Assembly (NCBI GenBank): GCA_032622095.1
Contig: CP136066.1
Location: 4,799,784-4,863,783, forward strand
DNA from: Siphonodentalium dalli
Taxonomy: Eukaryota; Mollusca; Scaphopoda; Gadilida; Siphonodentaliidae
Reading direction: 5' to 3'
DNA length: 64,000 nucleotides
Shown here: piece after piece, positions 23,036-34,274 of the stretch
Layout: every line of letters begins with the position of its first letter
Position numbering within the stretch: position 1 is the stretch's first letter
Notes under the pieces: generated by a model
Told to the model about the DNA's origin: nothing
The model's input: only the letters and a program-made list of their open reading frames with translations
Database searches by the model: none
Program-made: the position numbers and the translations under genes

Positions 23036-24040
23036 ATTTTTCCCGCCAAATCCAAACCGGCTAGTGAAAGAGTAAGGTAATGCCGTAGCAGGTACGTCCG
23101 CATACTGTACGTACGCCCCCAATTTCTGACCTCCATACTCTAAAAGCCACCTGTCCCATAGAATGTGCGAGTCGGGCTGTGTTGAAACTTTTGTAAAAAT
23201 CCACCAACAATCGAAATGGGCAAAATTCAAACATCAAGATACAATTTGTTGGACTAGTGCAACTGATGGGTAGTGTTCACGCGCATCTAGGGTGCGATTT
23301 TCTAATTTGTAGCAGGAACGGTTTACTTGTGACAACGCTATGTAACATAAATAAGTTTATTTAAGTACTCTATCACTAACCTATTTTTAGCCCCAAATAC
23401 TAACGGGCTAATGAAGGAGCGAGTTTATTACAGGAGCACATACATCGGTATACTGTAGGTACGCCTCCCAAATTTGACAGTTCTACTATAAATGCAACCT
23501 GCTTAAAGGAGAGCTTGCGTCGTGGTGGGTTCAGACTTGGCAAATTCCACCAAAAATCAAATGGGGAAAATTAATCCAAAAATAGGACATTGAGATAAAA
23601 ACGTTTCGACGAGCGGATGTGGTTAGTAGTATCCACGCGCAAGTTTAGTACGATCTTCAAAGTTTTAGAGTGGACGGTTTAACCCTGGTAGCGTGTAACG
23701 TTGTTAACGAGTAATATATATTACTCTAATTCAAACCCACTCTTCTTGATACCAAACGGGCTTATCAAGATGCATGGCTAATGTGTGAGCATGTACATCG
23801 ATACACAATAGGTACGCCCCAAAGCTTCACCGCTATACTACGAAAGTAACCTGGCCAACGGAGATAGCGCGTACGCCCCAGGGAAAGTCCAGGCTTTTGG
23901 CAAATTCCACCGAAACTCGTGAAGGGACAAATCTAGTATTTTATATTTTGAACACTGTATGTGTTTGGTAGTATTTACGGACAACATTAGTGCGATTTCC
24001 AAGTTTTAAGCGGACGGATAACCACTCAGCTAGCGTTATC
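23036..24040. repeat. Tandem repeat, unit about 350 bp, three copies
   Basis: The landmark GTACGCC(T/C)CC...AACCTG recurs near 23110, 23460 and 23812. GGCAAATTCCACC, GTAGTATCCACGCG and GCGGACGGTT/ACGGTTTA-type phrases recur in the same order. The copies are substantially diverged. Short open frames in it are not conserved. Confidence 0.75.
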
Positions 24041-24045
24041 GATTG

Positions 24046-24072
24046 TGATATATATATATATATATATAGCTA

Positions 24073-24105
<33 letters not shown>
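24046..24105. repeat. (TA)n microsatellite, two blocks
   Basis: Two TA runs are separated by AGCTATTAA. Confidence 0.9.
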
Positions 24106-24108
<3 letters not shown>

Positions 24109-24482
24109 GATCACAGTTACACTGTTAAAAAATATTCGTTCTCATACAGTACAATGATCCAGAATGCAACGTAATGGTACGGAACTGTGTACCGTAAGTG
24201 TCACCGAATAATGTTACATTTCATTCTGTGTCGCTATAGAACAAAGTTCCATATTCATACGAAACATAGAACCGTAACAAAACAAGTAAATATTCCTCAA
24301 CTTTACGGGACTATGTGCCGGCAGAAATTTTCAGGAACTGTGTACCGTATGAGAACGGAATTTTATTAACAGTGCATTTCAGTTTAAATTTAGTGGCTAG
24401 AATGTTTGTTTCTTCCTAATTAAGTATATATGTTCATTATATAAATTTTCATCCTTGACTTGGTCCTGAATTCCATGCCATA

Positions 24483-24694
24483 TTAAACCTTTCATGACTG
24501 GAGCTTCCTGATTTTTTGCAAAAACCCTGTGCCAATGCATTATCATTTGCCTAACAATATACCTTGACCTTGTAAGCCAGTGTATACTCTTGAATATGCG
24601 AGGTTCCCTATGCGAGCCTTACATATACAAGATAACGCACTGTCAAAGGGTATTTAATGCTGCACCAGCGTGGCTCCCCCCAAGAAAGGATTAA
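24483..24694. mobile_element. Degenerate MITE with TTAA ends, second piggyBac-like family
   Basis: TTAAACCTTTCATGACTGG at the left and the right end GGCTCC...AAGAAAGGATTAA are imperfect inverted repeats, both bounded by TTAA. The interior repeats the GCCAATGCATT and TATGCGAGG words of the 7791 MITE palindrome in degenerate form. A related left end, TTAACCCTTTCATGACGGG, lies at 63476. Confidence 0.55.
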
Positions 24695-24699
24695 GGTTG

Positions 24700-27600
24700 A
24701 ATTCCGGATTTAATCAGAGAGGTGGTGGTACACACCCCTCAGGTTTCAGCCACTGCAGATGGAATATCACTAACATTAATAAATAAATTCAAGATATTTA
24801 ATCATTTTTAGAAATGACTTCAAACATTTGTGTTCCATAAATTTAAGAAATAGTGTCGCTGTCTAAAAATTATAATCCACAATTCACTACTGACTAAAAA
24901 TAATTCATAGCATCACAGACCCCATCTATGGTACAGTTGCACTCTTTGAAGATATACATGAAATGTGATTAATAGTTTGGCTTTTTCTCACACTTCATCT
25001 GCATGTGTCTACAGTAATGTTATTCAGCGATGGAGCCTTTATATTGCGTTTGTACTGTACTGCTTGCATGTGTGTCATGTTCAATCTATGATCTATCCTC
25101 ATCAGCGGTTTCGGGAATCGACCTGTGGAATACAAATTGATTAAAAACTTCAATATTAATTAGAATACATGTACATGTTTTTCATTCGTCTTTAATGCTA
25201 ATGACTACGTGGATGTAAGTATACCATTCGCCGGCATTACCGAACCACCTCAAATGCCACCACTACTCTTCAGAGGCCACATCATCACACTCACAGCCAC
25301 TTCACATTGGCAATAACTAACTAGTATTTACATATAAACATAAATTTGTGAATACAAGAAATGGAGTCACATGTATACACACATTACCCGTGCACATCCT
25401 GTGATGTAAGGCATCCGAACACAGAACCCAAGCTCCTCTTATCGAAACTGCAAAACGCAACGTTTAACATGTCTTCACACCACAAATTGGCACAATGTTA
25501 CCAAGGAGATACCTGACGGACGGAACTGATATCGAGCATGGTTCACAACTATATCTACGGTAGCGCGAACGCGTAATCAATCAACATAAATCAGAATAAA
25601 TTTTCTTTAAGTATTGGTTGAAAGATAATTATAGAACAGTTTACAAAGACCGATCAGTCTATTTTACTCTTTAGTCCTGCCCGATCGGGCTATTATAATC
25701 ATGCTATTTATCAATCGGTGGTTTACCCATGCAGTCCCAGACATGTACATGTAGCTGATTTTGTTTTACATAGGGCCCGTGCTAGTAATCACATGATATG
25801 ACTTAAAAGTGTGTGTTTGTGTCAGAACTATTTTACAAATACTACAAATTTGGTGGCCTGTGATATAATTAATAGTGAACTGCCACTGGTAACACAGAAA
25901 GTTAAACAAATCAACGATTTTATCATTTCACCTGTTTTATTCTTCTGGAATATTTAACGTTTGGTAGCTGATTTAGTGTGATTGTGCATTCTGTCACGAG
26001 CAGCATTGATTTATGATGCCCTACACCTGTTTGAAGTGTTTAAAATAACTGTTTAGGACAAATATCAGAAACATGCGAGACAAATTATAAACGCAGCGTT
26101 ATTTCCCACTTAGAACAGTCAGAGTCCGAACCGGGGAAAAGTTGCAGTTCGGAGTTTTATTTTCGTTTATTGTCGTTCATATAATGCCAATAATGTTGAT
26201 GTTTGTTTTGTGGTACCGGTACACATAGAAAACGTACATATTTTAGTTATATTATGTCAAATCTGACACAAATTTAATAAATACCACATATATATTGAAT
26301 ACATACGGTATTGGGCCATTTTGCATGGATATAATTTAACATATAGGCAGGCCGGCCTAGGCCTATTTCTAGCTGAAAGGGAATTTCATTAATCCGAGTG
26401 TCATAAGGAGGGGTTGTATCAATAGTAACCTTTGGAAATTTTGATATCCCAAAGTAAATGAAATCTGTAAACTGTCATAATACAATAATTTATATAGTTA
26501 TTACTTTGTCGTCCATGTGATTCAAACGAAAAACAGGAAAGAAACACTTTATGTGAACTGTAATATATACCGGCACCGGTTTATTGTCACTATAATATCG
26601 TAGTCTACGACACGTGCATGCAATATCAATTTAGCTGATCAACGTGCATTTCCCAAAGACCATGTACATATTTGGAACATGTAGATATATCAATTTACGT
26701 TTATGAAGCTCAGCTAGACTCAACGTTGGATGATTTAACCACATGTTTATGGCATGCACTGTCTAATAACATATTGGTGCAGAAGACGCAGATCGGCAGC
26801 TAGTGGTAACTCATAGCAGATTTACGACCGGGCCATGGACCGGTGTCCATGGATATATTAATTTGGACACCCCCTACATATAACTATTATGCATTTATGT
26901 GCACTGCATCTGTGTGATTCACAATTAGCAGATTTACATGTAACTGACACAACATTGCACCCCACGGGTGGAACACCGGCGATCATTATGATATGGGCGA
27001 TGTCCCACTGCGCTTATTTAACTGTATATCATGTTGATAGCTCGTAAAGCTGTTATGGAAAGTGGTGTTATAAATAAATCAGAATCGGACGAGACAGCCG
27101 TTATATTATCATCATACAATTTTCTCACAAAACAGCGATATTAGAAAAGAGTTTAAATATAGTATGCAATGGAGTCGCTTCGTTGGATATTTAAAATAAC
27201 AATATCACTAAACTCAGACGCTTGAGGCGTAATGCATGTATATATAATCAACCAGAATGAGAATCGAACAATATAGAAGTTAACTTACCTGAATAAGTCA
27301 TATATTCCAACATATTAAGTGTCATCTTTAATGTCGATTATCTTGTGGTCTTCTTGTGATATTAAAAGCAAAGAGCCTCTAACCACGTAACTCATTACCC
27401 AGTGTTCAAATTACGGTAGAAAGTTCCATCAAGTTGATTACGGAACAATGTATCACGTTGAAAACGGTACTATGATCCATTTTCTAACTGAAAATAATAA
27501 TAGTAATATATACAACTCGACTACGGAGACGTTATTGACTCTATTGTAGCGATGACGCACTGAAATACATATAGTATTAATTAACTAAGTGAGCTTTCCT

Positions 27601-28128
27601 TCGCCATTAAAAGATTCTGAATCCTAAACTGAAATAATTATCGAAAAATACGAAATAACAGAGTTATGGTACATTAATATACTTTATACCCGATTGAGCT
27701 ACATGTATATTACGATATAACCAGATACGCCAAATTTCGTGACCGTTGAACAGGAATTGGGTATCATGGGGAGGGGTTGTAATTAGCCCTCAAATGTATT
27801 CCCTACGAAAAAACTTAACGCTTGGCTGGGGTGAACGGTGGCCCAGTTGATCACTACCATGATGCATTTTTCTGTCATTAACCATCCACGCTAGGTCGAA
27901 CCAAATGACATACACCTTTGGAATATATATCTTATTTAGAAATGTAAATTCAAGTCCACCAGCAGATCACAGAGCACTGCTATGCATTCGCACGAAGAAG
28001 AACACGCCAAGACACAGAACATGAAATGCGGTACCATGGAAGTATATCTGATTACATGGCATCAGACCTCTAGTTATTATTATTATTATAAGTTTTATTA
28101 AACAAAAAATACCGAACATGATACTCAC
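24700..28128. other. No gene seen; expected site of further BPI exons
   Basis: This stretch follows BPI exon 3 on the minus strand. No segment with acceptor, matching phase and BPI-like residues could be found by reading it. A minus-strand segment near 27275-27345 ends in a strong donor (CAG/GTAAGTT) but is not open in any frame. No RNA gene was recognised. Confidence 0.45.
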
Positions 28129-28257
28129 AACCACACCTTCTTTTTATAGCGCCAATCTCCACGGATCGATACTCCCGCACGTTCCGCATGCCATCGCAGT
28201 CCGTTAGATTGGATATTGATTCCACTGCTAGGTTTGTCGAATTTTGTTATTCTTACG
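28129..28257 (-). CDS. BPI: LBP/BPI family protein, exon 3
   Basis: The acceptor ATTTTCAG precedes the first base at 28257 and the donor GTGAGTAT follows 28129. The first base completes the codon left by exon 2 (AA plus C, Asn), and 42 codons follow, leaving TT. The product reads V-R-I-T-K-F-D-K-P-S-S-G-I-N and later G-L-R-W-H-A and G-D-W-R-Y-K. This corresponds to the part of the BPI N-terminal barrel that in family members reads R-I-x-x-F-x-x-P-S-S and later K-W. The next exon should begin in phase 2 at lower coordinates but was not found in the window. A donor six bases earlier (GTGTGG) is a weaker alternative. Confidence 0.8.
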
Positions 28258-28707
28258 CTGAAAATAAATACATGTATATTTAAAGGCATGTGGCAAGGGC
28301 TCAGTGGAATAAATTACTTCTTTCTTTCACTGTCCTTCAAGTTGGTGAACATTATATGTGAGTCACCCATCCGTGCTTGCATTGAGAGCTGATTGAAATG
28401 CTACGCCGAGGAGTCATTTAAGCATACCGATGCTTGTAAATAAATTAAGAAATTGCCATTAAATAAATAAACAAAGGTTAAACAAACGTATTTCTTTCAA
28501 AAATGTGGTAAGTGTTTTCTCCTGTGTTGAGCCTAATTGACAGTATAAGCTATCTGCACAGACATACGTTACTCCATGCACAAAACATTGAAGCCATTGA
28601 CAATCCGAGCACAAAACAATATCCAACACCTTGTAAAAGTTATACGTTATACTATGCCTATATATATGCACAGGTACACATACGTCATGGGTTGTTTATT
28701 GAAGTGA

Positions 28708-28855
28708 CCTACTACTTTGGCTGAAGGGGTCACTATCATCACGTGACCCAGCTTAATGTTTCCCATGGTCGAGTACCTCACTGCTGAATGGGTCACTGTC
28801 ATCACGTGACCCAGTTTATTGTTTCCTGCGGTCGAGTACCTCGCTTAACGTATCA
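28708..28855. repeat. Tandem duplication, unit about 73 bp
   Basis: Two copies share GGGTCACTATCATCACGTGACCCAG in separated pieces and GGTCGAGTACCTC. Each contains the palindrome TCACGTGA, an E-box core. Confidence 0.8.
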
Positions 28856-29009
28856 GTTCGGTTGAGCACCCACCTTAATGAAATCTCACAGTTAAAAGAG
28901 ATTCCTGATATCGTCTGCTAAATTTCTTTTAATTTTTGAGAATTCCAGTGTCCAAAACACAATGACAGCTCGTGTGACATAAAGTCTGAATTAAATAATT
29001 CGATGGAAT

Positions 29010-29240
29010 ATGGGAGAGGGAAAAAGAGCAAGTGAGCAATGGGGGAGGAGAAAAGTGTCTTAAAAAATAATCATTGTTTTTCGACGCACGATTGGCGCGC
29101 GCGGCCCCCTCCCCTCACCTTTTTCGGTGGGTTTTTTTCTTTCGTAAGGGGATCGTGTGTCGAAAAACAATGATTATTTTTAAGAATCTATTCTCCTTTC
29201 CCCTCTTGCTCACTTGCTCTTTTTCCCCTCTCCTCTATTG
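29010..29240. repeat. Inverted repeat whose right arm grades into the CT-rich array
   Basis: Arms at 29059-29092 and 29151-29184 are complementary (CATTGTTTTTCGACGCACGAT against ATCGTGTGTCGAAAAACAATG). Pairing continues outward: the left flank GAGCAAGTGAGCAATGGGGG complements the start of the CT array. The spacer is GC-rich. Confidence 0.8.
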
Positions 29241-29828
29241 CTCACTTGCTCTTTTTTTCCCTCTCCCATATTGCTCAGTTGCTCTTTTCCCTCTCATCAC
29301 TTGCTCAGTTGCTCTTTTTCTCCTCTCCCCTATTGCTCACTTGCTCTTTTCCCCTCTCCCCTATTGTTCACTTGCTCTTTTCCCTCTCCTCACTTGCTCG
29401 GTTGCTCTTTTTTCCCTCTCCCCTATTGCTCACTTGCCCTTGTTCCCTCTCCCATATTGCTCACTTTCTCCTTTCCCCTCTCCTCACCTGCGCTTCGGCC
29501 TTCTCCCATATTGCTCACTTGCTCTTTTCCCCCTCCTCACTTGCTTACTTGCTCTTTTTCCCTCTCTTCACCTTGCTCACTTGCTCTTTTTTCCCCTCCA
29601 CACTTGCTGACTTGCACTTTTTCCCTCTTCTCACTTGCTCACTTGCTCTTTTTCCCTCTCCCTATTGATCAATTGCTATTTTTCTCTCCCATTATTGCTA
29701 ACTTGCTCTTTTTCTCTCCCAATCTTGCTCACATGCTCTTTTTACCTTTCCTCACTTGCTCAATTGCTCTTTTTCCCTCCCCTCTTGCTCACTTGCTCTT
29801 TTTCCCTTTCATCACTTGCTCTTTTCTT
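29190..29828. repeat. CT-rich minisatellite, unit about 31 bp
   Basis: The monomer CTCCCCTATTGCTCACTTG plus CTCTTTTTCC repeats about 20 times with much variation (ATATTGCTCA, CTCACTTGCT, CTTGCTCACTT). All three forward frames stay largely open because the pyrimidine-rich monomer lacks stops. The resulting Ser/Leu/Phe/Pro/Cys-rich frames are not real proteins. Confidence 0.9.
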
Positions 29829-29829
29829 G

Positions 29830-30187
29830 GAAACTATTCCTGAACGTTCAAATGTCTCTTACATGTATGTACTTGATGGTGGTTCACTTCTTCACCGGAT
29901 ACCATGGTCATATGGTAATGCTACATATGGCGATATTTTGTCAGCTAATTGTCGCAATGTGCAGAAGAAATACATTAATTCATCAGTAACTGTGGTATTT
30001 GATGGCTATCATTTTTCGTCGACCAAGGATATGACACACCAGAGAAGGGGATCAGGAAAAGTTAGTGGCGTGGTGAAGTTTGATGAAACGATGAAGGCTA
30101 CAGTCAAGAAGGAAGTGTTGTTACGTAACAATACCAACAAGCAGAAGTTCATCAATCTACTCGGAGAACAGTTCATGAAATTGGGTT
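29830..30187 (+). pseudogene. FEN1/XPG-like (PIN-fold) nuclease, N-terminal fragment
   Basis: The coding-like sequence begins where the CT-rich array ends, without a clear acceptor. It reads V-L-D-G-G-S-L-L-H-R-I-P-W, then V-V-F-D-G-Y...S-T-K-D-M-T-H-Q-R-R, then N-T-N-K-Q-K-F-I-N-L-L. An early Asp in V-L-D and the V-F-D-G...R-R segment resemble the N-nuclease core of FEN1/XPG enzymes (inference from motif). The frame stops after M-K-L-G. Just beyond, a shifted frame continues the protein as S-D-A-D-L-L-I-A-Q-T-A (30204-30236), interrupted by stops. So the gene carries a frameshift and nonsense changes before the minisatellite. It lies antisense inside BPI intron 2. Confidence 0.6.
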
Positions 30188-30290
30188 GAGACATAAAACA
30201 CTGAATCCGATGCCGATTTGCTAATCGCACAGACTGCCACTGATGCCTCATAAACGAATGACACCATCGTGCTAAGAGAGGATACATATA
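30188..30290 (+). pseudogene. Frameshifted active-site segment of the PIN/CXC nuclease
   Basis: In the frame of GAATCCGATGCC the sequence reads E-S-D-A-D-L-L-I-A-Q-T-A-T-D-A-S, a stop, then T-N-D-T-I-V-L-R-E-D-T-Y-I-L-V-P-L-C. The D-A-D and E-D-T elements match the two acidic clusters expected between the N and C parts of a FEN1-like nuclease (inference). The second acidic block is the founder sequence of the 38-bp minisatellite that follows. The usual final Asp of E-D-T-D is Tyr (TAT) here. Confidence 0.6.
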
Positions 30291-32632
30291 TCTTAGTTCC
30301 TCTCTGCCATTGATGCCGTATTAACGAATGACACAATCATGATAGGAGATAATAAAGATATATTAAAGACGCCATCGTGATAGGTGAGGATACATATATC
30401 GTAACGACACCATCGTGATAGGAGAGGGTACATATATATTTAATGACACCATCGTGATAGGAGAGGCTACATATATCTTAATGACACCATCGTGATAGGA
30501 GAGGATACAGATATATTAATGAAACCATCGTGATAGGAGAGGATACAGATATTTTAATGACACCATCGTGATAGGAGGATACATATATCTTAGTTCTTCT
30601 CTGCCATTGATGCATTGTTAACGAATGTCACCATCGTGATATGAGAGGATACATATATCTTAGTTCTTCTCTGCCATTGATGCCTTATTAACGAATGACA
30701 CCATCGTGATAGGAGATAATACAGATATCTTAATGACACCATCGTGATATGAGATGATACATATATAGTAATGACACTATCGTGCTAGGAGAGGATACAT
30801 ATATATTAATGACACCAACGTGATAGGAGAGGAACATATATCTTAATGACACCATCGTGATAGGAGAGGATACATATATATTAATGACACCATCGTGAAA
30901 GGAGAGGATACATATATCTTAATGACATCATCGTGATATGAGAAGATACGATATCTTAATGACATCATCGGGATAGTAGAAGATACAGATATATTAAGAA
31001 CACCATCGACATAGGAGAGGATACAGATATCTTAATGACACCATCGTGATAGGAGAGGATACATATATCTTAATGACACCATCGCGATAGGAGAGGATAC
31101 ATATATCTTAATGAGACCATCATGATAGGAGATGATACATATATCTTAATGACAACATCGTGATCGGAGAGGATACATATATATTAATGACACCATCGTG
31201 ATAGGATAGGATACATATACCTTAATGATACCATCGTGATAGAATATGATACAGATATATTAATGACACCATCGTGATAAGAGTGGATACATATATCTTA
31301 ATGACACCATCGTGATGGTAGAGGATACAAATATCTTAATAACACCATCGTGATAGGAGAGGATACATATATATTAATGACACCATCGTGATAGGAGAGG
31401 ATACATACACATTATTGACACCATCATGATGGGAGGGGTACATATATATTAATGACACTATCGTGATAGGAGAGGATACAGATATCTTAATGACACCATC
31501 GTGATAGGAGAGGATACACATATCTTAATGACACCAACGTGATAGGAGAGGATACATATATCTTAATGACACCGTCGTGATATGAGACGATACTTATATA
31601 TTAATGACACCATCGTAATAGGAGAGGATACATATATATTAATGACACCATCGTGACAGGAGACGATACATATATCTTAATGAAACCATCGTGATAGGAG
31701 AGTATACATATATATTTGAATGACACCGTCGTGATAGGAGATCATACATATATCGTAATGACACCATCGTGATATGAGAGGATACATATATCTTAGTGAC
31801 ACCATCGTGATATGAGAGGATACATATATCTTAGTGACACCATCGTGATATGAGAGGATACATATATCTAATGACATCATCGTGATAGGAGAGGATACAT
31901 ATATCTTAATGACACCATCGTGATATGAGAGTGTACATATATCGTAATGACACTATTGTGATAGGAGAGGATACATATATCGTAATGACACCATCGTGAT
32001 TGGAGAGGATACATATATCTTAATGACACCATCGTGATAGGAGAGGATACATATATATTAATGACACCATCGTGATATGAGAGGATACATATATCGTAAT
32101 GACACTATTGTGATAGGAGAGGATACATATATCTTAATGACACAATCGTGATAGGAGAGGATACATATATCTTAATGACACCATCGTGATAGGTGAGGAT
32201 ACATATATCTTAATGACACCATCGTGATAGGAGAGAATACATATATATTAATGACACCATCGTGATAGAATGGGATACATATATCTTAAAGACACCATCG
32301 TGATAGGAGAGGATACATATATCTTAAAGACACCATCGTGATAGGAGAGGATACATATATCTTAATGACACCATCGTGATAGGAGAGGATACATATATAT
32401 AAATGACACCATCGTGATAGGAGAGGATACATATTTATTAAAGACACCATCGTGATAGGAGAGGATACATATATCTAAATGACACCATCGTGATAGGAGA
32501 GGATACATATATCGTAATGACACCATCGTGATAGGAGAGGATACATATATCTTAATGACCCCATCGTGATAGGAGAGGATACATATATCTAAATGACACC
32601 ATCGTGATATGAGAGGATACATATATCTTAGT
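30262..32632 (+). repeat. 38-bp minisatellite derived from a nuclease exon, about 60 copies
   Basis: The monomer is AATGACACCATCGTGATAGG followed by AGAGGATACATATATCTT; for example GACACCATCG recurs at 32291 and 32329. In one frame it reads N-D-T-I-V-I-G-E-D-T-Y-I-L, matching the nuclease segment at 30250-30290 and, at the last copy, running directly into V-L-L-C-Y-Y-A-E-A of the downstream coding part. The first few units are longer (about 65 bp) and include CTGCCATTGATGCC, which corresponds to T-A-x-D-A upstream of the motif. Because 38 is not a multiple of three and many copies contain TGA, the array is not translatable. Monomers vary by substitutions such as ATAGG/ATATG and CTTA/ATTA/CGTA. 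Confidence 0.9.
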
Positions 32633-33380
32633 TTTGCTCTGTTATTATGCTGAAGCTAATATTTTCTTTCGACCGGAACCAAAGGCGAATGTCAAGAAAC
32701 AGTCACAAATTTGGGATATTAATGAAGTTGAGAAACAGCTTTCGGCAGTTTCGGCACCCATATGCCACAGTATACTTTTTATGCATGCGAGTTTAGGTTG
32801 CGACACAACATCAAGACTATTTGGAATAGGAAAAGGGGCCTCCTTGAAGAAATTTATTTCCAATGTCGATTTCCGCCAATATGCCGCTGTGTTCCACAAC
32901 GTACATGCCACTTGTGATGAAATCATAGATGCAGGCGAAAAGGCCCTGGAACATCTGTACAATGGTGATGTTGAGAATGATCTGAACGAACTCCGATTTC
33001 ATGTTTTTTGCAAAATGATTGGTACGGGATTTTCGCACATAGGACCGCGACAACTTCCACCAACGTCAGGAGCTGCAAAATGCCACAGCCTCCGAGTATA
33101 TTGCCAGATCCAACACTGGAAGGATTTATCAAATGATTTAGACATTCGGGATTGGGGTTGGACTATTGAAGATATTGTTTCACCAATTCTAATGGACATG
33201 CCACCTGCTCCTGAAAATCTGTTGAAGATTTTTCGCTGTAATTGTGTTAAAGATTGCAGTAACAAGCGATGTTCTTGCAAGAAGAGCGGATTGAACTGTT
33301 CCGCAGCATGTGGTTACTGTAAAGGATCTTCATGTACCAATTCGGCAGCACAAATAGGCAGTGATGATGACGACTTTTAA
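32610..33380 (+). pseudogene. FEN1/XPG-like nuclease, C-terminal part with CXC zinc cluster
   Basis: From the last minisatellite copy the frame reads E-D-T-Y-I-L-V-L-L-C-Y-Y-A-E-A and stays open for about 248 codons to TAA at 33380. Around residues 53-67 it has L-G-C-D-T-T-S-R-L-F-G-I-G-K-G, resembling the G-C-D...G-I-G helix-hairpin signature of FEN1/XPG nucleases. The C-terminus (about residues 202-234) is a cluster of nine Cys, C-N-C-V-K-D-C...C-S-C-K...C...C-G-Y-C...C, typical of a CXC (tesmin/TSO1-like) zinc module. It ends in an acidic D-D-D-D-F tail. The protein would act on nucleic acid, but the gene is split from its N-terminus by 2.35 kb of satellite, so it is probably non-functional. 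This open part may still be expressed as a fragment. Domain calls are by motif only. Confidence 0.7.
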
Positions 33381-33469
33381 TGTATATAGTTTAGCTGACA
33401 ATATATTGACTATCTAGTCAACATGCACAACTATAAGAACCCTTTGTTTATTTTGTCTAGGTCTAAGCT

Positions 33470-33830
33470 ACCATTTTCAAAAATATCACGTGATGTGTTA
33501 AAAACCCTCATCTAAACAATCCCAATGGTAGCCAACACAAATTGTGAAAGATTTTATCAAACATTAGCCGCCTAAAATGACTTAAATTGACCAAATGGTG
33601 AAATCAGATTTTACAGAAAAACGTAACGCTCTCTATATAAAAAAACTAAGACATATGTTTGCTTAAATACCATGTAATGTGTTTAAACCTTCATATATAC
33701 AATCTAAATGGTAGCTAACATAAACTATGAACGGTTTTAATCAAACAGTAGGTCCCTAAAATAACTTAAATACGACCGAATGGTGAAATCAGATATTTCA
33801 GAAAAACGAAACGCTCTCTATATCAAAAAC
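33470..33830. repeat. Tandem duplication, unit about 175 bp
   Basis: Two diverged copies share ATGTGTT(T/A)AAACC, CAATGGTAGC(C/T)AACA, GAATGGTGAAATCAGAT and AAAACGNAACGCTCTCTATAT. Confidence 0.75.
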
Positions 33831-34174
33831 TAGGCCAAAAACCAGGTAGGCGATCTCAATTTTTTGGGGACTTTTTGTATAGTGGTGTCTGGTTACTACT
33901 CAATACATAAATGGAGAGAAAAAATATGTTGCAATTAGTGTGAGGTTGGCCTATTTTTGTTAGCCATATTGACTGGACAATCATTATATCTTTTAACATG
34001 TATATGTTCATGAATGTTTCATACACACAATGATTTTGTTTTCAAAATCGCTTGGATTAGCCAAAGTATAATATACATAATATCCGCCGACAAGATTCAA
34101 TCTAACTCAATCCGAGTTGGTTATGTCGTGCGCTTATTACTCATAGACAAACCGAAACATATTACTATACTTAC

Positions 34175-34274
34175 TTTGTCACGCTGTATGTTGTTTTTCC
34201 ACTCCCACCCGGCATATCAGGAATCTTCTGAGTTTTAAGCATGTTCGTCAGCACATCCATTGCAACTTTGTTGG
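34175..34274 (-). CDS. BPI: LBP/BPI family protein, exon 2
   Basis: The acceptor CCCCTGTTTTAG precedes 34274 and the strong donor GTAAGTATAG follows 34175. CC joins the final G of exon 1 to give Ala, so the junction reads G-F-D-Y-A-N-K-V-A-M-D-V-L. The exon then has 32 codons including K-I-P-D-M-P-G and Y-S-V-T, ending in AA (phase 2). In BPI and LBP this region is the first amphipathic helix and the I-P-D turn of the N-terminal barrel (established knowledge of the family). The exact phase agreement at both junctions argues strongly for a real gene. Confidence 0.85.

Larger units (their letters stand above)
28258..34174 (-). other. BPI intron 2, containing a nested nuclease pseudogene and minisatellites
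   Basis: It is bounded by the donor GTAAGTAT at 34174 and the acceptor ATTTTCAG at 28258. It holds the CT-rich array, the broken PIN/CXC nuclease on the plus strand and the 38-bp minisatellite. The inserted material accounts for most of the intron length. Confidence 0.7.

Noticed and set aside
27275-27345. Candidate BPI exon 4 with strong donor
   Set aside because: Stops occur in all three frames and no BPI-like residues are visible.
29074-29830. Long Ser/Leu/Phe/Cys/Pro-rich frames in three forward frames
   Set aside because: All arise from the stop-poor CT-rich minisatellite. Only the part after 29830 is coding-like.
31336-32622. Minus-strand open frames with repeating Tyr-Pro-Leu-Ser-Arg-Trp-Cys-His units
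   Set aside because: They are the reverse translation of the 38-bp minisatellite; the pattern follows from the monomer and has no start context or flanking exon.
30262-32632. CRISPR-like appearance of the 38-bp repeat
   Set aside because: Monomers abut directly with no unique spacers, the DNA is eukaryotic, and the monomer matches the adjacent gene.
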